From: Bacillota bacterium
Lineage (GTDB): Bacteria > Bacillota > Sulfobacillia > JAJYWN01
Length of the DNA stretch: 64,000 nt
Assembly: GCA_021791495.1 (NCBI GenBank)
Contig: JAJYWN010000067.1
Location: forward strand, 1 to 64,000
Direction of reading: 5' to 3'
The notes beneath the pieces are model-generated. The model was given only the letters and a program-made list of their open reading frames with translations, was not told the DNA's origin and ran no database searches. Shown here in pieces: positions 1 through 9,727 of this stretch. The stretch's first letter is position 1, and each line of letters starts with the position of its first letter. The position numbers and the translations under genes are program-made.

Positions 1-752
1 TACCCGTGGCCATGCCGCTCCTGGCGGAGAACGGTTTCCTGCCCGACCTCGACGCCATCGACCCGGCGGTGGCGGCCAAGGCCACCATCATGTTCCTGAA
101 TTACCCGAACAACCCGACGGCGGGCGTGGCCGACCTGGCTTTTTTCGAGAAGGCCGTGGCCTTCTGCAAGAAATACAAAATCCTCCTGTGCCACGATAAC
201 GCCTACGCCGAAATGACCTACGACGACTTCACCGCCCCCAGCGTGCTCCAGGTTCCGGGGGCCAAGGACATCGCCGTGGAGTCCTACAGCCTTTCGAAGC
301 CTTACAACATGACCGGCTGGCGCATCGCCTTCATGATCGGGAACGCCGAGGCCATCGGGGCCTTGGGCATCATCAAGACCAACACCGACTCCGGCCAGTT
401 CACCGCCATCCAGATGGCCGGCATCGAAGCCATGAAGCACCAGCCCGAGGCCTTCGTGGGCCAGATGAACCGGATGTACAAGGGTCGCCGCGATGTGCTC
501 ATCGGTGGCCTGCGCAAGCTGGGGTGGGACATCGAGGCGCCCAAGGGCTCTTTCTACGCCTGGATTCCCGTGCCGAAGGGTTACACGTCGGCCGGCTTCG
601 CGGAAACCCTTCTCGACAAGGCCGGCATCATCGTGACCCCCGGCAACGCCTATGGTGACTGCGGTGAGGGGTACGTCCGGTTCGCGCTGACCGTGGACGA
701 GAGGCGCATGCAGGAGGCGGTGGACCGCATCGGCAAGGTGCTGAAAGGCTAA
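1..752 (+). CDS. Class I/II aminotransferase, LL-diaminopimelate aminotransferase-like (5' truncated by window edge)
   Basis: NYPNNPTAG and SYSLSKPYNMTGWRIAF (PLP-lysine region) motifs; the reading frame is open at the window start, so the track start at 6 is internal. Confidence 0.85.
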   Translation, partial: PVAMPLLAENGFLPDLDAIDPAVAAKATIMFLNYPNNPTAGVADLAFFEKAVAFCKKYKILLCHDNAYAEMTYDDFTAPSVLQVPGAKDIAVESYSLSKPYNMTGWRIAFMIGNAEAIGALGIIKTNTDSGQFTAIQMAGIEAMKHQPEAFVGQMNRMYKGRRDVLIGGLRKLGWDIEAPKGSFYAWIPVPKGYTSAGFAETLLDKAGIIVTPGNAYGDCGEGYVRFALTVDERRMQEAVDRIGKVLKG

Positions 753-769
753 GGCGGAAGTGGTGGGGA

Positions 770-1681
770 GTGGCGAAGATGGACGGGAGTTCGGCGCGGA
801 TAGCCTGGAGCTGCTTTTCGAGGGATAGCCGGTCGGCTGCCCAAGCCGGCTTACTCGAACTCAGCCTCAGGCAGTTCGGCGGTTCCTTGGCGGAAAGCCC
901 TTTCCGGGTGATGACCCCCGATCAGGCCGAGACACCGGTGTCCATCGAAGGCCTGGCTTTTGCCGGCAAGGTCTGGGGCGCGGCAGCAGCCGAAGCTTGG
1001 GCCGAGGCGAACGGCTACCCCGTACTGGTATGGACCGACGCCGACTCCGTGGTGGTACGCGAGCCAACACCGATGCTCTTGCCCCCCGGTGTCGCTTTTG
1101 GATATCGCCCGGTGGACCTGGCCTTGATCGGGTCGCCTTGGGGCGAGGCCCCCGATGCTTTCTGGCAGCTAGTCTATGAAGGATGCGGAGTCGAAAGGAT
1201 AGAGGCGGAGCCCCCGATAACCACCAGCGTGGACCAACGGGACATCCGCCCCTATTTCAACGCAGGCATGTTGGTGGTCCGTCCGGAGGCAGGGCTGTTA
1301 CGTGCCTGGCGCGATAACCTCCTCCGCCTCCACAGCGAACCAAGGTTCCAGCAGTTCCTCAATCCTCGTGAGTTGCACTGGGTCTTCTTTCACCAGGCGG
1401 TGCTGGCGGGTACCGTACTGACCTTGGTGCCACGCGAGGCCCGCCTGCAACTGCCGCACTTCCTCAACTACCCCCTGCACCTGCATGCCAGGTATCCAGA
1501 GGACCGCCGGCCGGCCTCGCTGGCACAGCTTCTTTCCTTCCGCCACGATGACCTCTTTGACCGGCCGGGCTGGGTTGAGATGGTACCGGCCGCCGGAAGC
1601 GACCAGCCGGTTCTCTCCTGGCTCCAGACTCAACTTATCTCCAACCGCGCGCCCGAAGTGGGTGAAGGAATTGAAAGGTAG
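770..1681 (+). CDS. Putative GT-A-like glycosyltransferase / nucleotide-diphospho-sugar transferase-like protein
   Basis: 303 aa ORF with VLVWTDADSVVV (DxD-like) and PYFNAGMLVVRPEAGLLRAW motifs typical of GT-A folds. Confidence 0.5.
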   Translation: MAKMDGSSARIAWSCFSRDSRSAAQAGLLELSLRQFGGSLAESPFRVMTPDQAETPVSIEGLAFAGKVWGAAAAEAWAEANGYPVLVWTDADSVVVREPTPMLLPPGVAFGYRPVDLALIGSPWGEAPDAFWQLVYEGCGVERIEAEPPITTSVDQRDIRPYFNAGMLVVRPEAGLLRAWRDNLLRLHSEPRFQQFLNPRELHWVFFHQAVLAGTVLTLVPREARLQLPHFLNYPLHLHARYPEDRRPASLAQLLSFRHDDLFDRPGWVEMVPAAGSDQPVLSWLQTQLISNRAPEVGEGIER

Positions 1682-1708
1682 AAAGCTATTCGGTAAGCGG
1701 GGGCCAAC

Positions 1709-2974
1709 TTGGAGCGCGTAATCGCCCTAACGGACTGTAACTGCTTTTTTGCCTCATGCCTGGTGGTGAAAGACCCCACCCTGGCCGGGAAGCCCATTGT
1801 CGTCGCCGGGGACCCGAAGACCCGCCGCGGCGTGGTCCTGGCCATCAACTACGAAGCCCGCGCGCTGGCCGCCGGGCAGGTCCGGGCCGGGATGCCGGTG
1901 AGCCAGGCCTTGCGCCTGCTCCCTCCGGAAGTCCTCTTCCTGCCTCCCGACCGCCACCTCTTTGAAGAAGTGAGCGACGGGTTCCTGACCGTCCTGGAGA
2001 GGTTCTCGCCGGTCAACGAGCGCGCCTCCATCGATGAGGTCTATTCAGATTGGACCGGCTGCACTCACCTGTTCGGCGGAGACCCGGTAGCCATGGCGTT
2101 GAAAGTGAAGGAAGCCATTCGCGAGGAGGTGGGGATCCCCGTTAGCGTGGGCATCGGCCACTCCAAGGTGGTGGCGAAAATGGCCGCCGAGCTCCAGAAA
2201 CCCAACGGCCTGATCCTCCTTGATAGGGAGAGCTGGGTTCGCCGCGTCCACCCGCTACCGGTGGGTGACCTATACGGCGTGGGCCCCAAGACCGCGGCCA
2301 AGCTCCGGTCCCTGGGGATCATGACCGTCGGTGATCTGGCAAACGCCCACCCCGCCATACTCAGCGGCCACTTCGGCGCTCCCGGCCTCAGCGCCCAGCA
2401 GGCGGCGCGCGGCGAAGACGCCGATCCCGTCAGACAGCGGAAAAGGGAAGAGACCAAGTCCATCAGCAACGAGACCACTCTCTCTGAGGACCTGACCGAC
2501 CGCGGGGCCCAGAAGAAAGTCCTCCTAGACCTAGCCGACCACGTCGCCGCCCGTGTTCGAGCCCACGGCTTCTTAGGGCGAACGGTCACCATCAGAGTAC
2601 GCGACCCGTCTTTCGCCACTTTTACCAGGGCCTTCACCTTGCCTTCGCCCACCGATGAGACGGACGTTATCTACCGTACCGCCAGCGCCCTCCTCGACGC
2701 GCATCTCGAACCAGGCATGCCGGTCCGGCTCCTTGGGGTGGGGGTCTCAGGGCTGGAAACGGTGGCCCCACCGGCCCAGGCGCCTACCCAGCTCACCTTG
2801 TTCGATCTCTTCGAAAGAGCTGGATCTGGAACCAAGGGGGCGGGCGCGCCGGTCTCCGGAGGGCCGGCGGCGGACCCAAAACGGCGCAAGCTGGACGAGG
2901 CCGTCGACGCGATACGACTGAAATATGGCAAGAACGCCATTCTCCGGTTGAGCCAGGCCACGAAGCGCCGCTGA
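1709..2974 (+). CDS. dinB: DNA polymerase IV (Y-family)
   Basis: DCNCFFASC, ERASIDEVY, SVGIGHSKVVAKMA, GVGPKTAAKL motifs; TTG start. Confidence 0.92.
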   Translation: MERVIALTDCNCFFASCLVVKDPTLAGKPIVVAGDPKTRRGVVLAINYEARALAAGQVRAGMPVSQALRLLPPEVLFLPPDRHLFEEVSDGFLTVLERFSPVNERASIDEVYSDWTGCTHLFGGDPVAMALKVKEAIREEVGIPVSVGIGHSKVVAKMAAELQKPNGLILLDRESWVRRVHPLPVGDLYGVGPKTAAKLRSLGIMTVGDLANAHPAILSGHFGAPGLSAQQAARGEDADPVRQRKREETKSISNETTLSEDLTDRGAQKKVLLDLADHVAARVRAHGFLGRTVTIRVRDPSFATFTRAFTLPSPTDETDVIYRTASALLDAHLEPGMPVRLLGVGVSGLETVAPPAQAPTQLTLFDLFERAGSGTKGAGAPVSGGPAADPKRRKLDEAVDAIRLKYGKNAILRLSQATKRR

Positions 2975-3228
2975 TCGCCGCGAACCGTAACAGGAGGGAC
3001 GCTGGTCTTGGGCCGAAAAGGACGAGAGAAAAGTACGTTTGATAGGGTCGGGATGAAGAACTTCCTAGGACATCGCGACTCCCGTCGGCCCCATTGCCCA
3101 CTGTAGCTGGGATGCGGCAATAATAGGTCGCCTTATCAATATTTTCCGAGCTAAAAGGATTTTTTCCCCAATAGCAGAATAACTGGCCTTAAGGTGGGTT
3201 AGCCTAGCTAGCCAGGGGGAAGGGGTAT

Positions 3229-4110
3229 TTGGCCGTAAGAAGCATGACCGGCTATGGCCGTGGCGAGACACGGGGAGACCGCCAGGCCATCACTGTTGAG
3301 GTCAAGTCTGTCAACCATCGCTATGCTGAGGTCGTCATCCGGATGCCCAAAGAGCTTTCGCCTTTGGAGGAAAGGGTCCGGGCGTATGTGACGGAGCGGA
3401 TGTCCCGGGGACGTATCGAGGTTTACGTAAACCGCGAGCGGGTGGCCCCGGGCGCCAAGAGCGTGCAGGTTGACCGTGACTTGGCTTCCGCCTACCACAG
3501 AGCCCTATCTGAACTCGCCGATTCCCTTGGTATGGAGGCCAGTGTGCCGGTATCTGAGCTATTGCGTCTTCCGGATGTGGTGATTGTGTCCGAAGAGGCT
3601 GAGGATCTGGAGGCTAGCTGGGCCCAACTGGAGTCGGCTCTGGGACAAGCTGTCGACTCCGCCGTGGCGATGCGGGGTTCCGAGGGGCGGCGCCTGGGGG
3701 CCGATCTGGACAGCAGGCTTCACGCCATCGAGGCGCAACTGGCGTTCATAAGGGAGCGGGCGCCGGCCGTGGTAGAGGCCTACCGGACCAGGCTGACCCA
3801 GCGCGCGACGGAACTCCTTGGCGGCGCGGTCCCGGATGAGGCCCGTCTGGCCGTGGAAGTCGTCCTCTATGCCGAGAGGAGCAGTATCACTGAAGAGCTG
3901 GTCCGCATGGAAAGTCACATCGTCCACTTCCGGGAGTTCCTGCGTTCCGAAGAGCCTACTGGCCGGAAGATGGACTTCCTCCTACAGGAGATGCACCGGG
4001 AGACCAACACGATGGGTTCCAAGATAGGGGACGTCTCCATCGCGCAGGCGGTGGTTGAAGTCAAGAGCGAATTGGAGAAGATTCGCGAACAGGTCCAAAA
4101 CATCGAGTGA
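3229..4110 (+). CDS. yicC: YicC/YloC family endoribonuclease
   Basis: N-terminal MTGYGRGE, C-terminal REXNTMGSKI motif; upstream of remA-gmk as in Bacillota. Confidence 0.93.
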   Translation: MAVRSMTGYGRGETRGDRQAITVEVKSVNHRYAEVVIRMPKELSPLEERVRAYVTERMSRGRIEVYVNRERVAPGAKSVQVDRDLASAYHRALSELADSLGMEASVPVSELLRLPDVVIVSEEAEDLEASWAQLESALGQAVDSAVAMRGSEGRRLGADLDSRLHAIEAQLAFIRERAPAVVEAYRTRLTQRATELLGGAVPDEARLAVEVVLYAERSSITEELVRMESHIVHFREFLRSEEPTGRKMDFLLQEMHRETNTMGSKIGDVSIAQAVVEVKSELEKIREQVQNIE

Positions 4111-4125
4111 GGAGGTGGAAAAAAG

Positions 4126-4443
4126 ATGGCTCTTCCGAAACTAACCCTCGATCAGAAGAAGAAGGCCCTGCAAAAGGCCCAGGACATGCGGAGCCGGCGC
4201 AAGAGCGTGCGCGAGCGGTTGAAGAAGGGTAACCTCTCCCTCAGCGAGGTCCTTGATAGCCGGAACGACGAAGTTATGGGGAAGATGCGGGTCGCGTATC
4301 TCCTGGCGTCTCTGCCGCGTATCGGCAAGACCACGGCACGCAAGATCATGGATGAGATCGGTATCGACGAAGCCAGACGGGTTCAGGGATTGGGTAAGCG
4401 CCAGAAGGAGGCCCTGCTCGAGCGTTTGGCCAGCAGGGGGTAA
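4126..4443 (+). CDS. mihF: Actinobacterial-type integration host factor (mIHF) homolog
   Basis: 105 aa: MALPKLTLDQKKKALQKAQDMRSRRKSVRERLKKGNLSLSEVL...LGKRQKEALLERL matches the remembered mIHF pattern (basic N-terminus, LPRIGKTTARKIM, GLGxRQxxALLE); RBS gaggtgg. Confidence 0.88.
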   Translation: MALPKLTLDQKKKALQKAQDMRSRRKSVRERLKKGNLSLSEVLDSRNDEVMGKMRVAYLLASLPRIGKTTARKIMDEIGIDEARRVQGLGKRQKEALLERLASRG

Positions 4444-4453
4444 ACCTTAGTAG

Positions 4454-4741
4454 ATGGATATCAAGCTGATCAACATCGGTTTTGGCAACATCGTGTCGGC
4501 GAACCGTATCGTGGCTATCGTCAGCCCGGAGTCGGCGCCCATCAAACGCATCATTCAAGAGGCGCGGGACAGGGGGACATTGATTGATGCCACCTACGGC
4601 CGCCGGACCCGAGCGGTCGTCATCACCGACAGCGATCACGTGATTCTGTCTGCGGTGCAACCCGAAACGGTGGCCAATCGCCTGTCATCGCGCGAGGCTC
4701 CGGACATTCCTGACGAGGAAAGCCAGGGGGACCAGCCTTGA
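4454..4741 (+). CDS. remA: RemA-type regulator (DUF370)
   Basis: [63 protein letters not shown]. Confidence 0.95.
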   Translation: MDIKLINIGFGNIVSANRIVAIVSPESAPIKRIIQEARDRGTLIDATYGRRTRAVVITDSDHVILSAVQPETVANRLSSREAPDIPDEESQGDQP

Positions 4742-5379
4742 GCGAGGCGGAAGCCGCCGGCGGTCTGGTGCGCCAAAGCCTACTGGTCGTGATCTCCGGT
4801 CCATCGGGTGTCGGCAAGAGTACCCTGTGCCGTCGCCTCTTGGCCGAAGAGCGGGGTCTGATATTCTCCGTTTCCGCTACGACCAGGCCCAGGCGCCCGG
4901 GGGAACAGGACGGCGTCGACTATTTCTATATAGACGAAGCCGAGTTCTTGGGGCGAGTGAAGGACGGCGAGTTTCTTGAGTGGGCGAGAGTTACGGACCA
5001 TTATTACGGAACTCTCGCCAGTTACGTCCAGAACGTTCTGAAGCAGGGTAAGAGCGTCCTATTCGACATCGACACTCAAGGGGCCAGACAGCTCCGTGAG
5101 AAACGTCCCGACGGGGTGTTCATTTTCGTAGCGGCGCCGAGCCAGGCCGATTTGGAGGCCAGGATCACCGGGAGGGGTACCGAAACCCGGGAGGAAGTGG
5201 CCAAACGCCTGTTGAACGCAGCGCACGAAATGAGCCAGATGAAGTACTATGATTATGTCGTCGTAAATGATAATCTAGAGGATGCCCTGGCAAAGCTACG
5301 GGCAATCCTGGTCGCCGAACGTTGCCGGACAGTTCGGGCACCAGCCGGCGAGGAGACCAAGGCTCAAGGGGGTCAATAG
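4738..5379 (+). CDS. gmk: Guanylate kinase
   Basis: P-loop [34 protein letters not shown], overlaps remA stop. Confidence 0.97.
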   Translation: MSEAEAAGGLVRQSLLVVISGPSGVGKSTLCRRLLAEERGLIFSVSATTRPRRPGEQDGVDYFYIDEAEFLGRVKDGEFLEWARVTDHYYGTLASYVQNVLKQGKSVLFDIDTQGARQLREKRPDGVFIFVAAPSQADLEARITGRGTETREEVAKRLLNAAHEMSQMKYYDYVVVNDNLEDALAKLRAILVAERCRTVRAPAGEETKAQGGQ

Positions 5380-5387
5380 CGAACCCG

Positions 5388-5594
5388 ATGATGCACCCGT
5401 CACTGGACTCATTGATTCGAAAAGTGGACAGCAAGTATACCCTGGTCGTCGTAGCCGCTAAGCGCGGCCGCGAATTGATGAGCGGTTCCACCAAGCTGGT
5501 GGAGAGCCGTTCCGCCAAACCCGTGTCGGTCGCCCTTGAGGAGATCGAACGGGGCCTGGTGCAGTACGAACGCACCAAGGAAGGCATCAAGTAA
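5388..5594 (+). CDS. rpoZ: DNA-directed RNA polymerase subunit omega
   Basis: MMHPSLDSLIRKVDSKYTLVVVAAKRGREL...KPVSVALEEI; the track ORF at 5322 includes a spurious N-terminal extension. Confidence 0.93.
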   Translation: MMHPSLDSLIRKVDSKYTLVVVAAKRGRELMSGSTKLVESRSAKPVSVALEEIERGLVQYERTKEGIK

Positions 5595-5610
5595 CGGACC
5601 TGGAGACCGA

Positions 5611-5646
5611 CCTCCAGGGGCCGCGGCCCCTGGAGGTTTTTCTTTT
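5611..5646 (+). terminator. Rho-independent terminator downstream of rpoZ
   Basis: Perfect palindrome CCTCCAGGGGCCGCGGCCCCTGGAGG followed by TTTTTCTTTT. Confidence 0.9.
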
Positions 5647-5696
5647 CGCGGCGCCGAAGACCGGGGCCAGCGGAGCGAGAGTGGGGTGTCCGGCTG

Positions 5697-8150
5697 GTGG
5701 AAAGCTTAACCCCTGATAAGGGCGTTTCCGTTGCCCGGCGCAAAGGCGGTCGCCAGAAAGCGGCTGTTGGGGCCGCGGCCGCGGCCGGCCCGCTTTTCGA
5801 AGCGGTCCTGCCTGCCCCGGCGACCTCGCCCTTTACGACGGCTCCACCCTCTGTGGCTTCCCGAGCGCCCTCTCGGTTTGCCGCCGTGGCCATCCTCGAC
5901 GCCCCGCCCACTTCACCGGGAGTCTATGACTACTCCATCCCAGACCATCTCGGTGATGCCGTGGGGCCGGGGACGGTGGTCGTGGCGCCCCTGCGGGGGC
6001 GTCTGGAACGGGGCGTGGTGGTCGACCTCCCGCCCGAGCCGGCCGTGCGCGACGGGTTGAAAGCCATCCATTCGGCCGCCACAGGGATGCCCGCGGTTTC
6101 GCCGGAGTTTCTCGATCTGGGCCGCTGGATGGCCCACCGATACGTTTCCTCGCTGGGCCGTTGTCTCTCAGTCTTTCTTCCTCCGCTGCGTTCGGGCCAG
6201 GACGGCCAGGTGGTGGCGCGCCGCGGTCGCCCTACGGTTATCTTCACTCTGGCTGTGCCGCCCGAAGAGGGCCGGAAGGCTCTGGCAGAGATGCCGGCAC
6301 GGGCCGTTGCCCGGCGGCGGGCCCTGGAAGCCCTGCTTTCCAGTGCCTCACCTTCCCACGCCCATCCCGCAATGCCGACCGGGAGCGCGGGAATACCGGT
6401 GCGGAGCGGGGGAATCTTGGCCGAGAACGATCCCAAGCTGGCCACGGCCTTAAGGTGGCTGGCAGAACAGGGGCTGGCGCGCCGGACGGAGGAGCAGCCC
6501 AGGCCAGAGCAGACCCCCGAGGGTACGGCCGGGCTGCTGGTCCCCACTACCGAGCAGTCGGCGGTACTCGAGCGGCTCGATGCCGCCCTGGCCGCGCGCC
6601 GTTTCTCGGGTTTCCTGTTGCACGGAGTCACCGGTAGCGGGAAAACCGAGGTCTACCGGTGGGCGGCCGCCGCCAGCCTCGGGCTGGGGCGGGCGGCACT
6701 TATCCTGGTTCCCGAGATCGCCCTGACCCCACAAGCCGTGGACTGGTTTCGTGCCGCTTTCCAGGACCAGGTAGCCATCTTGCACAGCCGGTTGTCCGCC
6801 GGCGAGCGGGCGGCGGAGTGGGAACGCGTCCGCACCGGGAGGGCCCGGGTGGTGGTGGGTGCCAGGCTGGCCGCCTTCGCGCCCATCCCCGAACTGGGGC
6901 TCGTGGTGATCGATGAGGAGCAGGAGGGCACCTATCACCAAGAAGAGGACCCGAAATACGACGCCCGCGAGGTGGTCCGCTGGCGTGCCGAACGGCACGG
7001 CGCGGTCCTGGTGCTCGGCAGCGCCACTCCGAGCATCGAGACGGTCGAGGCGTGCCGCCGTGGCGAGCTTGAACTCCTGGAGCTGACACGCCGCGTAGAC
7101 GGGCGGCAGTTACCGGCCGTGACCGTGGTCGACTTGCGCGAGGAGCTGAAAGCGGGGAACCGCGGCGTCTTCAGCCGCGCCCTCCGGGAAGCACTCGATC
7201 GGATCCTGGAACGTGGCGAGCAGGCCATCCTTTTCCTAAACCGGCGCGGCTACAATACGTTCGTCCTCTGCCGGAACTGCGGTTATGTGGTGCGCTGCCC
7301 GCACTGTGAAGTCAGTCTGACCCTCCACGAAGACACCGGCCTGCTCACCTGCCATTACTGCGACCACCAGGAAGTGCCGCCCGCCATCTGCCCCCACTGC
7401 GGTTCCAAGGCCATCCGCGGGTTTGGCGCCGGTACGGAGCGGGTGGCCGCCGAGGTGGCTCGCGAGTTCCCCCGGGCGCGGGTCTTGCGCCTGGACCTGG
7501 ACACCACCGCCACCAAGGGGGCCCACGGCCAGATCGTCCGCGCTTTCCGGCGACGCGAGGCCAATGTCCTCGTGGGCACGCAGATGGTGGCCAAGGGGCT
7601 GGACTTCCCGGGAGTCACTCTGGTGGGCATCGTGGCGGCCGACCTGACATTGAACCTGCCCGATTTCCGTTCGGCCGAACGGACCTTCCAGCTACTGGTT
7701 CAGGCAGCCGGCCGGGCCGGTCGGGGGGACCGCGCCGGTCGGGTGATCATTCAGACGTATTCTCCGGAGCACTATGCCGTGATGACGGCCGCCGCCCAGG
7801 ACAACGCGGCTTTCCTTGAGAAAGAACGCCGGACGCGCGCAGACCTGCACTATCCACCTTTCGCCTGGCTGGCCCGGGCCCTCTTCACGTCGCCCTCTCA
7901 GGAAAGGGCCGCGGCTGCCGCCGTCGAAGCCTTACGGAAGTTGGAGGGCTTGGATGTTGAAGCCCTCGGTCCCTCGCCGGCGCCGCTGTCCAAACTGAAG
8001 GACCGCCACCGCATCCAGGTGGTCTTGCGGGCCCCTGACGGCGAGCCCCTGCGCGAGGCGGGCCGGCGGATGATGCGTCTGGCCGGCGGGCGTGGATGGG
8101 ATTCCAAGGTGGATCTTAGCTTCGAAATGGACCCTCGGAGCATACTCTAG
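5697..8150 (+). CDS. priA: Primosomal protein N' / PriA helicase
   Basis: GVTGSGKTEVY Walker A, VIDEEQEGTYHQ, zinc-binding CRNCGYVVRCPHCEVSLTLH...CHYC...CPHCGS, LVQAAGRAGRGDRAG. Confidence 0.95.
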   Translation: MESLTPDKGVSVARRKGGRQKAAVGAAAAAGPLFEAVLPAPATSPFTTAPPSVASRAPSRFAAVAILDAPPTSPGVYDYSIPDHLGDAVGPGTVVVAPLRGRLERGVVVDLPPEPAVRDGLKAIHSAATGMPAVSPEFLDLGRWMAHRYVSSLGRCLSVFLPPLRSGQDGQVVARRGRPTVIFTLAVPPEEGRKALAEMPARAVARRRALEALLSSASPSHAHPAMPTGSAGIPVRSGGILAENDPKLATALRWLAEQGLARRTEEQPRPEQTPEGTAGLLVPTTEQSAVLERLDAALAARRFSGFLLHGVTGSGKTEVYRWAAAASLGLGRAALILVPEIALTPQAVDWFRAAFQDQVAILHSRLSAGERAAEWERVRTGRARVVVGARLAAFAPIPELGLVVIDEEQEGTYHQEEDPKYDAREVVRWRAERHGAVLVLGSATPSIETVEACRRGELELLELTRRVDGRQLPAVTVVDLREELKAGNRGVFSRALREALDRILERGEQAILFLNRRGYNTFVLCRNCGYVVRCPHCEVSLTLHEDTGLLTCHYCDHQEVPPAICPHCGSKAIRGFGAGTERVAAEVAREFPRARVLRLDLDTTATKGAHGQIVRAFRRREANVLVGTQMVAKGLDFPGVTLVGIVAADLTLNLPDFRSAERTFQLLVQAAGRAGRGDRAGRVIIQTYSPEHYAVMTAAAQDNAAFLEKERRTRADLHYPPFAWLARALFTSPSQERAAAAAVEALRKLEGLDVEALGPSPAPLSKLKDRHRIQVVLRAPDGEPLREAGRRMMRLAGGRGWDSKVDLSFEMDPRSIL

Positions 8151-8660
8151 ATGAGTTTTCAGGAGGATGTCATGGAGAGCAGGGACCGCCGACCGGCGGA
8201 CGAGATCATCATGTTCCGCGCCCCGGTGCTCCGGCAGAAGACGCGACCGGTGCGGAAAGTCAACGCCCAGATCAAGCGGACGCTGGAGCAAATGCTGGAC
8301 GTCATGTATGAGGCCAACGGGGTTGGCCTGGCCGGGCCACAAGTGGGTCTGGACCGCTCGGTCATCGTGGTGGATGTGGGGGACGGGCCGGTCAAGCTCG
8401 TGAACCCCCAGATCATGTCCTCCGAAGGTTCTTTCTCGATGGTAGAAGGCTGCCTCTCCCTGCCGGGCATCAACGGCGAAGTAGAAAGGCCGGCGAAGGT
8501 ATCGGTCAAGGCTCTGGACGAGAGCGGGCGGGACGTATGGATCGACGCCGACGGTTACCTGGCACGGGCCCTGCAACACGAGATCGACCACCTGGACGGC
8601 AGGCTCTTCATCGACCGTGCCAAGACGCTGATCATCGCCCGGGAGGATGACGAGGTCTGA
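8151..8660 (+). CDS. def: Peptide deformylase
   Basis: GVGLAGPQVG, EGCLSLPG, LQHEIDHLDG motifs; true start may be the internal ATG at 8172. Confidence 0.96.
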   Translation: MSFQEDVMESRDRRPADEIIMFRAPVLRQKTRPVRKVNAQIKRTLEQMLDVMYEANGVGLAGPQVGLDRSVIVVDVGDGPVKLVNPQIMSSEGSFSMVEGCLSLPGINGEVERPAKVSVKALDESGRDVWIDADGYLARALQHEIDHLDGRLFIDRAKTLIIAREDDEV

Positions 8661-9667
8661 AACTCCTTTTCTTGGGGACGGCGGAGTTCGCCTGTCCGTC
8701 TCTGGAGGCTTTGTCGGCCCGCTTCAACGTCGTGGGTGTGGTCACTCAGCCCGACCGCCCGGCGGGCAGGGGGCACCGTCTTCTGGCCGCGCCGCCCGTG
8801 AAGAAGGTGGCGGTGAACCTTGGGTTACCCTTGTTACAGGTGGGGCGCAAGGAGAAGGAGCGCCTGGCGGAATGGGCGCAGGCCCGCCACCCCGACCTGG
8901 CGGTGGTGGTGGCTTTCGGGCACATCCTGACACCTAGGTTCCTTTCTATCCCCCAGAAGGGCACCCTGAACCTGCACGCCTCGCTCCTTCCAAAGTTCCG
9001 CGGGGCGGCGCCTATCCACCGGGCCATCATGGCCGGCGAGGGCGAGACCGGGGTCACCACCATGTACGTGGCCGAGGCCCTTGACGCGGGAGACGTTATT
9101 TACCAGGAGAAGACCCGGGTGGGGCCCGATGAGAACGTGGAGTCGGTGCACGACCGCCTGGCGGCGGTCGGAGCGGATCTCCTCGCTCAGACGGTGGCCG
9201 ATGTGGCGGCGGGCCGGGCCCCGCGCCGGCCCCAGAACGAAGCCGAGGCCACCTGGGCTCCGCCTTTGGCCACATCGGACCAGATTATCCGGTGGGATGC
9301 GCCGGCCGCGGTGGTCCACAACCATGTCCGCGGTTTGGACCCCTGGCCCGGAGCCTTGACCACGTTTCGTGGAAAAGTGCTAAAGGTTCTTCACACGGAC
9401 CTGGTATCATCGGACGAGGGATTGATGCCGGACCGAAACGTGGAACAAGAGGGCAGAGGGCGCGGCGGAAAGCCCGGCGCCCTGGCGCTCGACGCGTCCG
9501 GCAACCCGTTGGCCCTCTGCGGAACAGGAGCGGTACGCCTTTTGGAAGTACAGCCGGCCGGTGGGCGGCGCATGTCGGGCGCGGAATTCGCGCGTGGCCA
9601 ACGGTTGACGTCTGGCGATGAACTGGGACTTGAAACCCATGTTATAATGGGGCATAAGGACAAATAA
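8657..9667 (+). CDS. fmt: Methionyl-tRNA formyltransferase
   Basis: KLLFLGTAEFACPSLEAL, HASLLPKFRGAAPIHRAIMAGEGETGVTTM. The frame opens only after TGA 8648-8650, so CTG 8657 (overlapping the def stop, CTGA) is the only near-cognate start that keeps the N-terminal beta strand. Confidence 0.9.
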   Translation: MKLLFLGTAEFACPSLEALSARFNVVGVVTQPDRPAGRGHRLLAAPPVKKVAVNLGLPLLQVGRKEKERLAEWAQARHPDLAVVVAFGHILTPRFLSIPQKGTLNLHASLLPKFRGAAPIHRAIMAGEGETGVTTMYVAEALDAGDVIYQEKTRVGPDENVESVHDRLAAVGADLLAQTVADVAAGRAPRRPQNEAEATWAPPLATSDQIIRWDAPAAVVHNHVRGLDPWPGALTTFRGKVLKVLHTDLVSSDEGLMPDRNVEQEGRGRGGKPGALALDASGNPLALCGTGAVRLLEVQPAGGRRMSGAEFARGQRLTSGDELGLETHVIMGHKDK

Positions 9668-9727
9668 CGTCAAATCGTGCGGCGGTCAGTCTTTGGCATC
9701 GCCTTTACAAGCAAAGGAGGATGCAAC

